The position numbers were made by a program, and so were the translations under genes. 64,000 bases of DNA, taken from NCBI RefSeq assembly GCF_000219625.1, contig NC_018216.1, positions 2,728,001 to 2,792,000 of the forward strand, given 5' to 3'. A model generated the notes under the pieces. It had not been told where the DNA came from, did not search any database, and saw only the letters and a program-made list of their open reading frames with translations. Numbering within the stretch: the stretch's first letter is position 1; each line of letters opens with the position of its first letter. Shown in pieces: positions 21,016 to 31,898 of the stretch. The stretch is from Zymoseptoria tritici IPO323 (lineage: Eukaryota; Ascomycota; Dothideomycetes; Mycosphaerellales; Mycosphaerellaceae).

Positions 21016-23004
21016 TCACCGCCTTGGGAACCACGGATCCGGACTTTCCTCCCTTGTTGCACTATTCTGCATCCTCGCAGCGCTTTCGCCTGTCTCTCTC
21101 TGTGCCTGCACCTCCTTCTCCCTCGCCTTCGCCGCCCTTTCCCTAGGTGTCAGACCATCACCGTCAGGAAGAACAGTCATACTCGGAGCACCGAGAGGAT
21201 TGCGCCACGTGATGTTTGGGTCTGGCGATGGCGCGATCGAATTGTTCGGAGGACGGGGTTCCACAACAGGCGCAGCCAAAGCCGATGCCATCGATTGCGA
21301 CGTCTCCGGCGCAGTCCACTGGGACAGCGAAGGCGAATTCGAATTCGAATTCGAGTCCTGAGTTTTAGCAGATCTGCTGGTGAACGTGCTGGTCACACGT
21401 CCCTCGTAGACGCAATCCCGTGTCAGCAGTCCCGACTTGATACACGCCGTACAAGGCTGCCCTTCGTCGCATTTCTTCTTTCCTGCTCTGCAGGCCATGC
21501 AGCTGACTTTTGCTCTCGCCCCGTTCGCACCGGGATTGACGAATTTGAAACCGCCGTTCTGACCCATTACACCTGTACCGTAGACAGGTGGCGTGTAGAG
21601 TTGGCCTGGTAGGCTCATCGTCGCGCCATTCCTTTCTATTGGTTTCAGTGTCGCAAAGAGGCCCTGACCCTTGGGATGAGAGGCGACAGGTTGTCCTGCT
21701 TTCGGCGCTGGTGCTGGTTTTGTTGGTCGAGCTTGCGCTGGTCGAGCGTGCGTCGGTGTGTATGGAGGTGGATATGGTGAAGGATATGGGAGGCCGCCTC
21801 CTGGCGTCTGTCGATTGATAGGAACTGGAGGTGGGACTTGCCAGGACGGAAGTTCGTAGTTGACGGGAGGTGGATTGGTGTTTTGAGATTGTTGAGGCGT
21901 GGCGTTGGAGCTGGTCGGGAAAGGAGGGGACTTATCATCAGAGACGTTGGCAGATGAGGATTGGCGGAGGATGTCGGCAAGGGAGAGGGGTTTAGCTGTT
22001 GAAGCGATGGGTGTTGAAGACTTTGGTTGACCGCGCTTCCGTTTCAATGGACGTTCAATGTTGGAGCCGGAAGGTGGAGCATCTCCGTACATGGGCTGGT
22101 CGTACATTTCTGCATAAAACTTCGAATAAGCAACGACCGGTAGTGATATGTTGCCTAACGAGAACGTACCTGGATTCTCAAACCCGTGCGCCTCAGCACT
22201 CACAGCCGGGGCACGACTATTATACAGCCTCCTTGACCCAGGCGGCGGCCGTTCCGGAGGCTTTCTCTCCGCGACCGTCGAATGAATCGCATAGTGTCGA
22301 TAGTATACATCCACCCTCTGCCTCGCCGTGCTGAACTTGACGCTCACACTGCCCTTGCAATCATATGTCGGTTTGCGTGGACCACGACTGAATTCTCCAC
22401 CCTTCAAGTGCTTCGCCGTGCGCTGGTATCCATTTGCGTGCCGATCTTTGTTCTGCATGCTGTCCTGACAGATGTACGAGAATCGTGACCCTTCTTCATC
22501 CTTGGCCGCCCAGGCGTTGTTGAAGCTGTACCGGAATCCGTCGATGGCTTCGAGGGCTTGGATTATACCTCGCGAGGCGGCGCGCTGGACGATGGCACGC
22601 TCCTTTGGCGAGGCGACGTTGACGATTGCAGATATCGGAGCCTGCGGATATGCAATATCGTTAGAAGCAGGGCTTCCGTCTGTATTCGGAACCGTATAGC
22701 TCGTCTTGAATTCCGCGGGCAAGTCCTGCTCCCCGCCGTCAGAGTAAGGTCCGACTCCGGGTCGAATGAGCGGCACGATCGCATTGCCGCTGAGGGAGAG
22801 TTCGCTGGTCGTGCATGCGGGAGCATCGCTGAGAGCGGCGTCGGCACATTCGTTTCGGAGGGCGTTGGAGAGATCGACGAGGGAGTCGAAGCTGCCGTAG
22901 TGGGAGGTGGGTCTGACGAACACTTCTTGTCCGACGCCTGGATAATCCGAGCCTCCGCCAGCACGCGAGCCGAACGAGACTCGTGTGGAGGACATTGTCG
23001 TCAA
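21016..23004 (-). CDS. Zn2Cys6 protein with C-terminal zinc cluster and N-terminal Cys/His module
   Basis: Open from the ATG at 23004 to the stop at 21016 (662 aa). A hidden 60-nt intron at 22169-22110 (GTACGT donor, TATGCAG acceptor) can be removed in frame, giving 642 aa. The zinc cluster is at about residues 495-530 (SCMACRAGKKKCDEG, then CTACIKSG and DCVYEGR), far from the usual N-terminal position. Before it comes a Pro-rich, presumably disordered region with a basic patch (PLKRKRGQP). The N-terminal third contains an unusual block, FSYICQDS ... YDCKGS ... YYRHYAIH. Its spaced Cys, Cys and His-x4-His recall zinc-binding WRKY/GCM1-like folds; this is an inference from spacing only. The C-terminus is a charged helix-like segment (RERAAKAREKEVQAQRE). 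It is probably a nuclear regulator. The target is unknown; the laccase gene is its convergent neighbour. Confidence 0.85.
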   Translation of the reverse strand: MTTMSSTRVSFGSRAGGGSDYPGVGQEVFVRPTSHYGSFDSLVDLSNALRNECADAALSDAPACTTSELSLSGNAIVPLIRPGVGPYSDGGEQDLPAEFKTSYTVPNTDGSPASNDIAYPQAPISAIVNVASPKERAIVQRAASRGIIQALEAIDGFRYSFNNAWAAKDEEGSRFSYICQDSMQNKDRHANGYQRTAKHLKGGEFSRGPRKPTYDCKGSVSVKFSTARQRVDVYYRHYAIHSTVAERKPPERPPPGSRRLYNSRAPAVSAEAHGFENPGTFSLGNISLPVVAYSKFYAEMYDQPMYGDAPPSGSNIERPLKRKRGQPKSSTPIASTAKPLSLADILRQSSSANVSDDKSPPFPTSSNATPQQSQNTNPPPVNYELPSWQVPPPVPINRQTPGGGLPYPSPYPPPYTPTHARPAQARPTKPAPAPKAGQPVASHPKGQGLFATLKPIERNGATMSLPGQLYTPPVYGTGVMGQNGGFKFVNPGANGARAKVSCMACRAGKKKCDEGQPCTACIKSGLLTRDCVYEGRVTSTFTSRSAKTQDSNSNSNSPSLSQWTAPETSQSMASALAAPVVEPRPPNNSIAPSPDPNITWRNPLGAPSMTVLPDGDGLTPRERAAKAREKEVQAQRETGESAARMQNSATREESPDPWFPRR

Positions 23005-23315
23005 GTCATTGTGGGAGTGCTACCTTATGGTGGTCTGAACTCGGTCGTGGTTGCGTTGGAGTACGCGCCTCTGGACCCTGGTCGCGCAAGCACAGATGCA
23101 GTTAGCGTGACATAGCATGAATCGAAAGGCTCAAACAGTATGAGGGCCTCCATGCAAAAGGATTGTATTGAAAGGCCGGACGAGAGGCGAGCGATCAAAG
23201 CAGACTCTTAGGAAAGAGCAAAGAACAGTTTGGGGTATCTGAATAAGTCCAACGCCTCGCTAAATCATGCAGCGAACGATTCCTCCACCAAGTCTCTTCC
23301 TGTATGCCATGCCGT
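23005..23315. other. Intergenic: upstream of the Zn2Cys6 gene
   Basis: About 310 bases between the polyphosphatase stop (23316) and the Zn2Cys6 start (23004), both on the minus strand. No motif recognised. Confidence 0.5.
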
Positions 23316-24728
23316 CTATCCCTTGTAGTTCTTACAGCCAACACTGACCACCTCCTGCCGCCCCTTTGCATCCACGACCATCGCCGTCAGCCTTCCTCCC
23401 GCCACGCAAGCGGAATCCAAACCCTTCGACCAGCGGTTCAGCTGCAAACCCTCATGACTATCGTGCCCATAGATGACAACCTGAGGTTTGAAGTGGCTAT
23501 GCTTTTTCTTCTTGCCAAAGAAGCTCTTCCACAAATCACCGAACCACATGCTAGGCTCCAAGTCGGGAAGGCTCTTGATCTCCCCTTCCAACTCGAAGAG
23601 CGTGGACTTGAAGCCTTCCATCGACGCTCCCTTGAAAATTCTGGAGTTGTACCAGTTCCATACATCGAACCAAGGCTTCTTATCCTTTTCCTTCTTGTCC
23701 GCACGTAGCACGCTCGGAAGGTGCGTCTTGCGGTTGATGCTCCGCATATTCATGACGAAGTACGGGTCCTGCTTCTCCAGCTCCACGCCGGGGACCAGGC
23801 CTGCGTGAACCACCAGGATGTGCTCGGCGATGGGACTGTGCCATTTATTCGTTGGTTTTGAAGCGAGTGGCAGAGAGGGAATGTGTAGCATCAGCGGCAT
23901 GTCGCGCATGTAATCCAGATGCTTAGGCTTCAGCTTCTTCAAGAGCTTCCGATCTTTCTTTGACCCCTTCGATCGCAATTCCTCAACTTCGTCATCTGTT
24001 GTCTCCATCTCTCCATCTACGAGCATGCTCTTGGCAGCCACCAGTAATCGGTCTTCATGGTTACCTCTCACGCTCGTAGCATTCAACCTGATCAGCTCGT
24101 CCAGTACGCCAACATTGTCGGGTCCCTTTGACACAGTATCTCCCACCAACACCAAGTGGTCCAAATCCTCGTTGAAATCGACCTTCCGCAACAATTTCAA
24201 CAATTCCTTCTTACATCCATGCACATCTCCAATGAATACAAGCCTCCTCTTTCCTGCTTCGTCTCCCGACCCACCTGGCAACAGCGCCGGATCCAGCCTC
24301 TTCATCCGCGTGAGATCCGGATCGGTGTAGTGTTTGCCTGCTTTTGCGACTCCATACGTCCCGTTGGTCTGATCGAGAAAGCCCTGCTCGTAAGCCCACT
24401 CTTCTTCCATCGATGGCCGCACGTGTTGTGAGAAGATGTAGAACGTCGCCACCACAAGGAATATCGTGAACGCGATGAGACGGCGTATACGACGTGTGGT
24501 GGACAGATTATCGCAAATGATCTGGTCGTGGTCTTCAAGGTCGGCAGGTGTGTGTGCGTTCTGCTGCCATTTGTTGTCGACTTGGTGGATGAGAGGGAAC
24601 TCCTCGGCGCTGGGCGGAGGCGAACATGTCGTGTGACCCGGCGGTGATGTGGCGGCCGCCTGTAGATTTGCTTGGAGCTGGCTCAAGGGCTGGTCGTCGT
24701 CGCCGAGACTATTGAGTTCGCGGCCCAT
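23316..24728 (-). CDS. PPN2: Ppn2-like vacuolar endopolyphosphatase (calcineurin-type metallophosphoesterase), 470 aa
   Basis: A single open frame without introns. Residues 84-102 form one membrane span (LIAFTIFLVVATFYIF) after a hydrophilic N-terminal tail, which gives a type II topology. The phosphoesterase motifs follow in order: GDVHG (about 167-171), GDTVSKGPDN, GNHED, VVHAGLVPG and YGHDSHEG, so all metal ligands are present. A Lys-rich insert (SKGSKKDRKLLKKLKPKH) sits between the third and fourth motifs. In yeast, Ppn2 is delivered to the vacuole and cuts inorganic polyphosphate internally using Zn2+. Length and topology fit that enzyme. A related bis(5'-nucleosyl)tetraphosphatase-like activity is an alternative. 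Confidence 0.88.
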   Translation of the reverse strand: MGRELNSLGDDDQPLSQLQANLQAAATSPPGHTTCSPPPSAEEFPLIHQVDNKWQQNAHTPADLEDHDQIICDNLSTTRRIRRLIAFTIFLVVATFYIFSQHVRPSMEEEWAYEQGFLDQTNGTYGVAKAGKHYTDPDLTRMKRLDPALLPGGSGDEAGKRRLVFIGDVHGCKKELLKLLRKVDFNEDLDHLVLVGDTVSKGPDNVGVLDELIRLNATSVRGNHEDRLLVAAKSMLVDGEMETTDDEVEELRSKGSKKDRKLLKKLKPKHLDYMRDMPLMLHIPSLPLASKPTNKWHSPIAEHILVVHAGLVPGVELEKQDPYFVMNMRSINRKTHLPSVLRADKKEKDKKPWFDVWNWYNSRIFKGASMEGFKSTLFELEGEIKSLPDLEPSMWFGDLWKSFFGKKKKHSHFKPQVVIYGHDSHEGLQLNRWSKGLDSACVAGGRLTAMVVDAKGRQEVVSVGCKNYKG

Positions 24729-27290
24729 GGTTGCGACAGGCCGTCCGTCGTCTTCGCTGTTTCGCTCGGGCTCTGACGGTCGTGGTCTATGCAGTGCAAC
24801 TCCGGGTATTGGGCGGCGCTCAAGGTTGTATCATCTGCGGGAGAAGTCGAGAATTTGGACGCAAGGTAAAGTACGGTACGAAGTACATGCGACGCGAGCG
24901 CATGCGGGAAAGTGTAGGACGTGCAAAACTCCCGGGAGTTTCACGAAGCGTTTGGAGAACGACGTCACCTGCACACTGGACTGACTTGCGCACGTGAGAC
25001 TTTGACACGCTGCCAGTCGCTGCCAGGACTCAACAAAGCATCGCGGACGACGACACTCTTCTCCCACCGGAATGCGCTCGACAATGAGACTTCCCTTGTC
25101 ATCCTCACGCCTGCGACGGCTCGAGAGGTATCGGGCCACCTCCGTGCTCATGGTCGTCCTCTGGACACCATTGGAAGTCTTCGTCCGCCCGACAACCATC
25201 CAGTGACCATCACCACGGATGAATGCAGATGCGACGGGTACCGAGAGATTGAGCATCCACCTTGACAAAGCGATACTCTCCGAGTATCTGCATGGAACTA
25301 CGAACCGTCAACTCTTCAGACTTCGACAAGGACAGGACTTCTTTCATCAGGGTGGAACTGAGTCATTCCACTGACCATCGTCAAGAATGACACTGGGCGG
25401 CAGGTGCAAGCTGAGAACGGTTTCAAGCTTTCGAAGCTCTCATGCATACGTGTCAGAGCCTCGAAGCTTCGTCGTCGAACGCAGCGGAGGCGCATCAAAA
25501 CATCGTCAAGATTACACGCAGAGTGACTCGGTGAGACGAACCCGTTTCCTCAGATTGCGGGAGCAGGCGGCGAGATTGCGTCTTGCCAGAACGTGATGCT
25601 CGTACTCCGAAATCGCCGTGTTCTCGTTATCTTCATCTCATTGGTTCTCCTCCTCGTCCTTGCTTTCGCAAGAATTCACATCTTTCTTCGCGGCAACAGC
25701 AGTGACACTCCTCTACATTACCTCTTCCAAGACGGCGAGCATGACACGCATTTCATCGGGAGAAGTGGAAACTATAATGGGTATCCGTAAACATGTACCG
25801 CGAACAGTACACGACCGGCTCCGGAGCGAACACTCACAGCGGGCAACGAGAATATTTCACGACGATAATTCAGTCGACACGCTTCCAAGGACCGGACCAG
25901 TTCATCCATTAACATAGATCTGATTAGTACAGTACACAACATGCGCGTTCCGGAAGACTGTGCATCCAGAATAGACTCGAGCATACTTCACTTGAGAGGC
26001 GGCGGAACCTCCTCGCCCGCGGAAAGCCTCGGATCTTTGGGACACGCCGTTGCTGCGTTCGATCTGAGTCCGCTGGCTCGTCGATTTCCCACCAAAGAAT
26101 GGAACAGGAACCCGCCTACAATGGACGATAATTTCATCGAACGGGGGAAAATTTATCGAACGCGAGCATCAAATCCCGTTGAGATCTGGATGCGATTGGC
26201 TTGACCTGACTGTGCTGGGGTTCGTGGTACTCCTGTATGCCGTCTCACCTCTGAAACTCCCTCATGGGTAGACGTGCTAGCAACATGCTCGACAGGCCCT
26301 GGAGCGAGCAGGACGCCTCGACTGAAGAATGTCATCTCAGCGCCACGACAAATATATCTCTGGAGGCTCTGCGCTCGGCTCCGGATCGAGAAAAATTCCG
26401 ACTTCCAGCTCGATGAACCCGGCTGCACTCTGGCGGCGATATCCATTGCCAAAGCTTAACTCGACCATCGGCCGGTTGCACAGCATCTGATGGCCACTGT
26501 TCAATGACTGGCAATTTTTCTTCTTGGTGAGGATGCGCACCAGTAATCAGAGCCCGATCTGTGTGTCTTCTGGGGGCCTTGTACCATGATATTGCCGCGA
26601 AACGGGTCTGGTCCAGGAGTTGGTGCTCTCACTGACGTCGCCCTATTGCTGACATCTGTTCGTCCCGCAGCCTGACGTACGCATTGAATTTTTTCATCGT
26701 CATATCCGGCGTCGCGTTCATGGATCTCCTGTCACATCGCATGCCGTGCGAATCCGGTATTCAAGATTACTGCTGCGCCATGTCCGAAAGTTTGCCGCCG
26801 GTTGTGAACGCAGCCTGTCTCGTGCAGACAGGAACGGTGCAATATTCCTATCATAATTAATGGTGAAATCCGTCCTGTCAGAGAGATTGTATTCGACGAA
26901 ATACCAGCGATCTTGAATGTCTCGCCCTGGGGACATCCTCTGGACTGCAAGTCGCATATGAGCTGACAAGGAATAGCTCGGCCAGCTCGCCAGGTCGTCC
27001 TTGACTTGTGCATCCGTCGTGGTCCGGAAATTCCACGCTGACATTGAACATTTGCAGCGCGCAGATTGAGATCAGCGCTGCGCCGTGTTCGGCGGGTTCG
27101 GCGGAGTCTGGTGTCAAGGAACAGCACTATCAACTTGACAGGCTCCCATGACTTCTTCGTCCGCTTCACGCTTAGAACTACTGTGAGTATGACACTCCAA
27201 TATCACATTGAAGCGCCCCGTGTCGCTCCTACTCATCGTCCAGCATCGTCCAACATCTCCTTCTCTCCACTTTCCATCCTCCAACTCTTT
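24729..27290. other. Gene-poor stretch of about 2.6 kb
   Basis: The only frame with protein-like character is the short membrane segment at 25596, listed separately. A minus-strand frame at 26718-27044 (108 codons) looks mildly protein-like but has no start context, splice support or motif, so it is not called. The left end holds the promoter of the polyphosphatase gene. Confidence 0.45.
25596..25917 (+). pseudogene. Possible decayed or frameshifted small type II membrane protein
   Basis: An ATG at 25596 opens a 64-codon frame with a strong membrane segment (VLVIFISLVLLLVLAFARI) flanked by basic residues, then a luminal-looking part ending NGYP at a TAA (25788-25790). Almost immediately, in another frame, a protein-like stretch begins (MYREQYTTGSGANTHSGQ) and runs to a stop at 25915-25917. 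No intron can bridge the few bases between them, so a frameshift in one gene is the simplest reading. Two unrelated chance frames are the alternative. The family is not recognised. Confidence 0.25.
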
Positions 27291-27302
27291 TGACGTACGT
27301 CA
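27291..27302. promoter_or_regulatory. Perfect 12-bp palindrome of bZIP type (tgacgtacgtca)
   Basis: It combines two outward half-sites, TGACGT and ACGTCA, of the ATF/CREB kind. It lies 50 bases upstream of the start of the small secreted protein, just before a CA-rich leader, so it may sit in the core promoter or 5' UTR. Binding is inferred only from the sequence. Confidence 0.45.
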
Positions 27303-27351
27303 ACATCCAACGTTCAACATCATCTCCTACCTCACCAACAAGCAAACGAAC

Positions 27352-27578
27352 ATGAAGTTCGCGATCTTCCTCGCTTCCGCCTTCCTCGCCCTCTGCGCTT
27401 CCGCGAACCCCGTGCCGGACTCGTGCTTGAGCCAGTGCGGTGGGGAAGATCAAATCCCTTGCGAATGCGTACGACCTTTTCAGACCTTCTTTCTATGTAT
27501 GAGATCAAGACTGATGTTGGTACGCAGTGCTCTCCACCTTACTGCGACATCGGTGGTGGCGGTCCACCAAAGTTCTAG
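27352..27578 (+). CDS. Small cysteine-rich secreted protein, 55 aa
   Basis: Two exons, 27352-27468 and 27528-27578, with a 59-nt phase-0 intron (GTACGA donor, TACGCAG acceptor). The protein is an 18-residue signal peptide (MKFAIFLASAFLALCASA) and a mature peptide of about 37 residues with six cysteines spaced DSC-LSQC-IPCECC-PPYC, ending in a Gly/Pro tail (GGGGPPKF). Reading through the intron destroys the cysteine pattern; splicing completes it, and the stop follows 17 codons later. Six cysteines in a tiny secreted peptide suggest three disulfides, as in effector-like or antimicrobial peptides. No family is recognised. It stands alone in a gene-poor stretch with a bZIP-like palindrome just upstream. 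Confidence 0.75.
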
Positions 27579-28713
27579 AAGGATGTAACCCTTCGAAGCA
27601 GAGTAGCAGTTCTGAATCGACTGAACTCTTCATCCTCCACTCTGCTGCACACGGCCATTGGAACAACGATCATACCGCGCATTCATTTTCTGCTGCTGCT
27701 TCAGCGACATCTGCTTTGCAAATAAAACGCTCCCTTCGACTGCTGGCACGGACCGAAACCACTTGGCGCAACATCACCATCCAATCGAGAGCGAATCGAA
27801 AACACGACCAAAAAAACATCAAGATGAAGTTTTCCTTCCCTGACCAGATGTTCACGGAACGAACACAAACCCCAAAAACATTGGCACGGAATCTTCCTTC
27901 CCCAACAATGATTCACCAATCATTGATCCATCAAACCGTCGGACCGTCAAACGAAACATCGACATGGACTCCTCCGCCCTCATCACTCCGGCTCTTCTCG
28001 CCTTCTGCGCGTTTACAGACCAAGTATGAGGGAAATGGGACTACGACTGCATCGAACATGACAAAAGCACTGGCTGGTTCATTACCAAAATCGCATGGAT
28101 CAGTCTGATGCAAGACATCTGGCTTGTTTGGCTCATTGACGGGTCACACGGAGGAGGATGGCGGAAGGACGTCTCTCGCCGGTCATGGATTGAAAGTTTG
28201 TATTGTTAACGTGCCTCGCTCAACGATTTGGTCTTGTTTGGCGGCAACAGACTTGCGATGATTCACCAAAGCTTGTTCATTCGTGAAGCAAACGTGAAAT
28301 GTGGCGAACGAACTATGCATGATCCTCTTGACTGTTAACGTGTCTTGCCTTGTCCCCTGGAAGGCTGTGATATCGTCAGGACAATATACTCAGCCCTCGT
28401 CCCATCGTACTTCAAGCAATCGTACCTTTTGCGCTACAGGCGGAACCTAAACACTCCCCTGGCCTAAAAATCGTGAGAGAAGACAACGTGATAATACGGC
28501 AATGGAGTAATTGGAACTCGTAGAACGGATAGCATAGACAATATGATACACTTTTCAATACAGGACTTTTGCTCGACGTGGATCTTCACACACGCATTGA
28601 AGTACCCCAAGCTCCTCACTTCGGAGGAGAACCACAGCGACATCTTCCTCGACCACAATAGGTACAATACAGCTCACCCATCTCATCGCCGAAGAAATAA
28701 CATAGGTCTCACT
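27579..28713. other. Intergenic, no gene recognised
   Basis: About 1.1 kb between the small secreted protein and the convergent RING gene. A 193-codon frame (27527-28108) runs out of the secreted-protein exon in a shifted frame, but it has low-complexity composition and no start or motif support, so it is not called. Confidence 0.5.
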
Positions 28714-31700
28714 TCAACCCCTCCTGCGGCCCTCGTCCCTCCCCACCTGCACCTCGTCCTCGAAGACATAATTCACCCTTCGAATCTTCCCAGCACTCCG
28801 GCGATCGCTCTTCGGTCCCCTCGGAACCTCCACCTCATCTGCCGCGGCGTCTCGTCCACGCTTGCCCAGCGCCGACGTTGAAGTATGAGTCGACTGTCTC
28901 CGCTGCGCTTCGCGAGCCTCGCGGCCTTGCTGGGCGAGAGCGCGTTCTTGGGCGTAAGGGTCTAGAGCGGCGGACTCGGTTGGTTTGGAAATCTTGCTGG
29001 CTTCGCTGGCTTTGGCGCGGCTGGAATTACCTGAGCCTTTGATTTTGAAGCCGATTTCGTCGGATGGTGGTTCGATAATGGTGCGCGTGGGCCGCTCTTC
29101 GCGAGTGCTGTGTCGGCCGTCATCGCGGGATGAGCGTTCGTGGCGGGATGAGCGATGGTTGGAGGAACGATCTTTGTCTTTTCGATCACTCTCGCGATCA
29201 TCGTCATCGTCTCGGCGGGAGTGCTTACGACTGCTTCGTCGACTGTCTTTGTGGTCATCGTAGTCGGCTTCGCGCTCGTGATGGGATTTGCTGCTCTTCC
29301 GACGGGAGGACTCGTGGTCTTCCTCCTTCTCGCGGCGTCGACGGCGATCTTTGCTTCGATCGCGGTGAGAGCGGGATGAGCGGTGCTTGTCGTCGTCGTC
29401 TCGATGGCGACGGTGACCATCGTCAGTGCGAGATTCGGAGCGAGAGCGGTATTTCTTCCCGTCGGCATCGTTGCCCTCGGCTCGGTGTTGGCGACGTTCG
29501 CCATCTTTGCGGCTGCGTCGAGAAGATTCGTGATCGCTGCCGGGTGATCGGCTGCGTCTTCGAGATCCGGTCCGCGATGACGGTCTGTCACGCTCATGTG
29601 CAAGACCATTGCTATCACGGTGGCTGTCCTCGTTGCGGACGCTGCGGGCGTGCGACTCAGGACGAGGAGTAGGCGTAGAGTTCGTCGGCTTCTGCTGCTG
29701 GGCGAGAGATATTCCGGACCAGCCAGTGTTAGGGAGGCCCTGCAAGAAAGCTTTGGGACCCTTGGGAGCATTGATGGGCGGTGCTGGTGCAGGCGCAGGT
29801 GTCAACTCCGTGGCGTCGCCGCGGGAGAAGCCGCCGTGTCCACCACGACCGCCACGAGTGCCTGCATGCCCGCGGTTGTTGAAGTTCGTCTGGTTGTGGC
29901 CGAAACCTTGCGAACCTTCATCGTACTGCTGGAGAGCGTCTCCGGGCTCGGTGTGGACCACCGATTGGATTTGGGCCAGGCCATCATTTGGTCTGGGTGG
30001 GTCGCCATTGCCATTTTTGTCATCGTCAAGGACTGCGTCTTCTGAGGGTCAGCAATGTTCGAAAGAGTATGAGAGCAGTCGACCTTACCTTTTGCTGAGG
30101 TTAGCTCTCCGTCGCCAGACTCCTGACCCTGCTCGGCATTTTCACCTGCGGAATTAGTATTCTCATGGCTGTTAGTATCTGCGGCCGCGGACTTCTCGTT
30201 GGCACTCGTCTCTGCATCTTCGCCATTCGCCGCCGACGGACGGTTCACAGGATCGTATGTGGGCGACGCACGACCGGCGGCCGCGGCTGGATCGACCGCA
30301 TTGGAGCCCGTGCGCTCGCGCTGGAAACCTCCCGGATTCTGTCCCGGTCCAGTGGGAATATTTTGTGGTTGTTGGTTATTGTATCCCCCGAACTGATTGT
30401 TGAAGCCGCCGTTGTTGTATTGATGCTGCGGCTGGTTGCCCCAACCACCACGACCGCGGAACTGGTTACCTCGACCACCTCTGTTGAAGCGTCCGTATGG
30501 GCGACCGTAGCCGCGATCATTAGAGAAATTCTGTCGGTGAGCAGGGCCGTAACTTGATTGAGAGTATCCTCCTTGATCATGAGAAAATCCGCCCATGCCA
30601 TTCATGCCGTTGCCGCCCATGCCGTTCATCCCAATTGGCCCTCCCATTCCTCCCATATCGCCGCCGAAGTTTCCTCCGAACATCATTGACGGATCCATGC
30701 CCATGCCTGCCATGCCTGCCGTACCGTTCAGCCTGGAAAGGGCGCGAGATGACGATTGAAGAGGTTGAGACTTACCCATCATGTTCATGTTCGGCATACC
30801 CATGCCCCAGGCGCCCATATTCATCATCGGGTTGAATCCATTCATTCCGTTCATCCCGTTCATCGCGTTCATGCCGGGCATACCGGTCATGCCGCCCATG
30901 CCCATCATGCTGGGTCCGAAGTTACCAAACTGGTTATTATTGAAGTCCATGCCTTGCTGTTGTTGGTCCATCTGCGTATTGGCATCGGAAGCATTGAAAC
31001 CTTGCTGGTTTGAAATCCCGGCTTGAGCAGCTTGTTCGCTTTGACGCTTCTGCATTTCCTCGGGCGAAGGCATATCAACATTTATTGTGACACCATCATC
31101 CTCGTACTCGTCCTCATCATCGTCCTCGTCTTGTTCGTCACCAACACGCTGAGTGCCATCACCGTTAACCTCGTCGGCGCCTTCATCGTTTCCACCACCA
31201 TTTGCAATGCCTTTGCCATTGATCGTGACTGCCTGCTCAGCCGCGGTAGCCTGGAGAGTGAGATGGTCAGTACAAGAGTGACAATTCGCAAGTGGGTTTG
31301 AATGAATGCTTACCTCGAGACTCGGTGTTGCCCTTTCGCCATCATGAGCAACAGATTTCTGCACAGCAAGTTCCGGGACCACGCTCTTCTCACCACCAGC
31401 TCCTGCAGCTGTGGACTCTTCGGTTGTAGGCGTCGGAACCACAGCAGTGTTCTCGGTTTTCTCCGGCTCTTGCACTTGGCTCGCAGCCTGGCTTTCCAGC
31501 TCCTTGGCTTTCTTCAGTTCAGTCTTGAGGAACGCCTTGACAGTCAACTGTAAAGACTTCGCGGTAATGCAGGAATCGGCCGAGAATGGAGAATGGTCGC
31601 AGATCGGGCACTCGGTGGCAGTCATCGAAGTGTGGCCTGGGAGCCATGTCAGCTATGCGCCTTTCCAGCGCCGATGCGTGACACTCACAATCATGACAGA

Positions 31701-31898
31701 TGGTATTGTCGCAGCAACATAGGCGCATGGCGCCCATTGCTAGCTTATCACAGGTAACACATCGTAGCTTCTCGGGTATCTGAGCTGGGACAAGAGAGCT
31801 ACGATTTGGTCAGTGACGCGCTCCAGTGTGTTGTGGTGAAGCTTGTCAAGGTATACGCACCGGCCCAGCTTCAGCGATTCGGGATCCATTGCAGCCAT
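28714..31898 (-). CDS. RING-finger protein with GM-, RGG- and RS-rich tail, 966 aa
   Basis: Six exons: 31898-31861, 31798-31689, 31636-31314, 31250-30776, 30715-30089 and 30041-28714 (2,901 nt in frame). Two introns, 31313-31251 (63 nt) and 30775-30716 (60 nt), are open in frame and easily missed. The N-terminus DPESLKLGR, then IPEKLRCVTCDK, RLCCCDNTICHDC and ECPICDHSPFSADSC, forms a RING/U-box-like zinc finger resembling that of RBBP6/Mpe1 proteins, followed by VKAFLKTELKK. No DWNN ubiquitin-like domain or CCHC knuckle is seen. The rest is low complexity: an acidic patch (DEDDDEDEYEDD), a Gly-Met repeat region at 30600-30930, RGG-type repeats (FNRGGRGNQFRGRGG), and a long Arg-Ser/Asp tail typical of nuclear RNA-processing proteins. 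A nuclear E3 ligase linked to splicing or mRNA 3' processing is plausible but inferred. Confidence 0.87.

Noticed and set aside
26718..27044. 108-codon minus-strand frame with mildly protein-like sequence
   Set aside because: No family motif, no splice sites linking it to other exons and an overlapping frame of similar size.
27527..28108. 193-codon plus-strand frame
   Set aside because: It overlaps the second exon of the cysteine-rich peptide in another frame and is low-complexity; the spliced peptide explains the region better.
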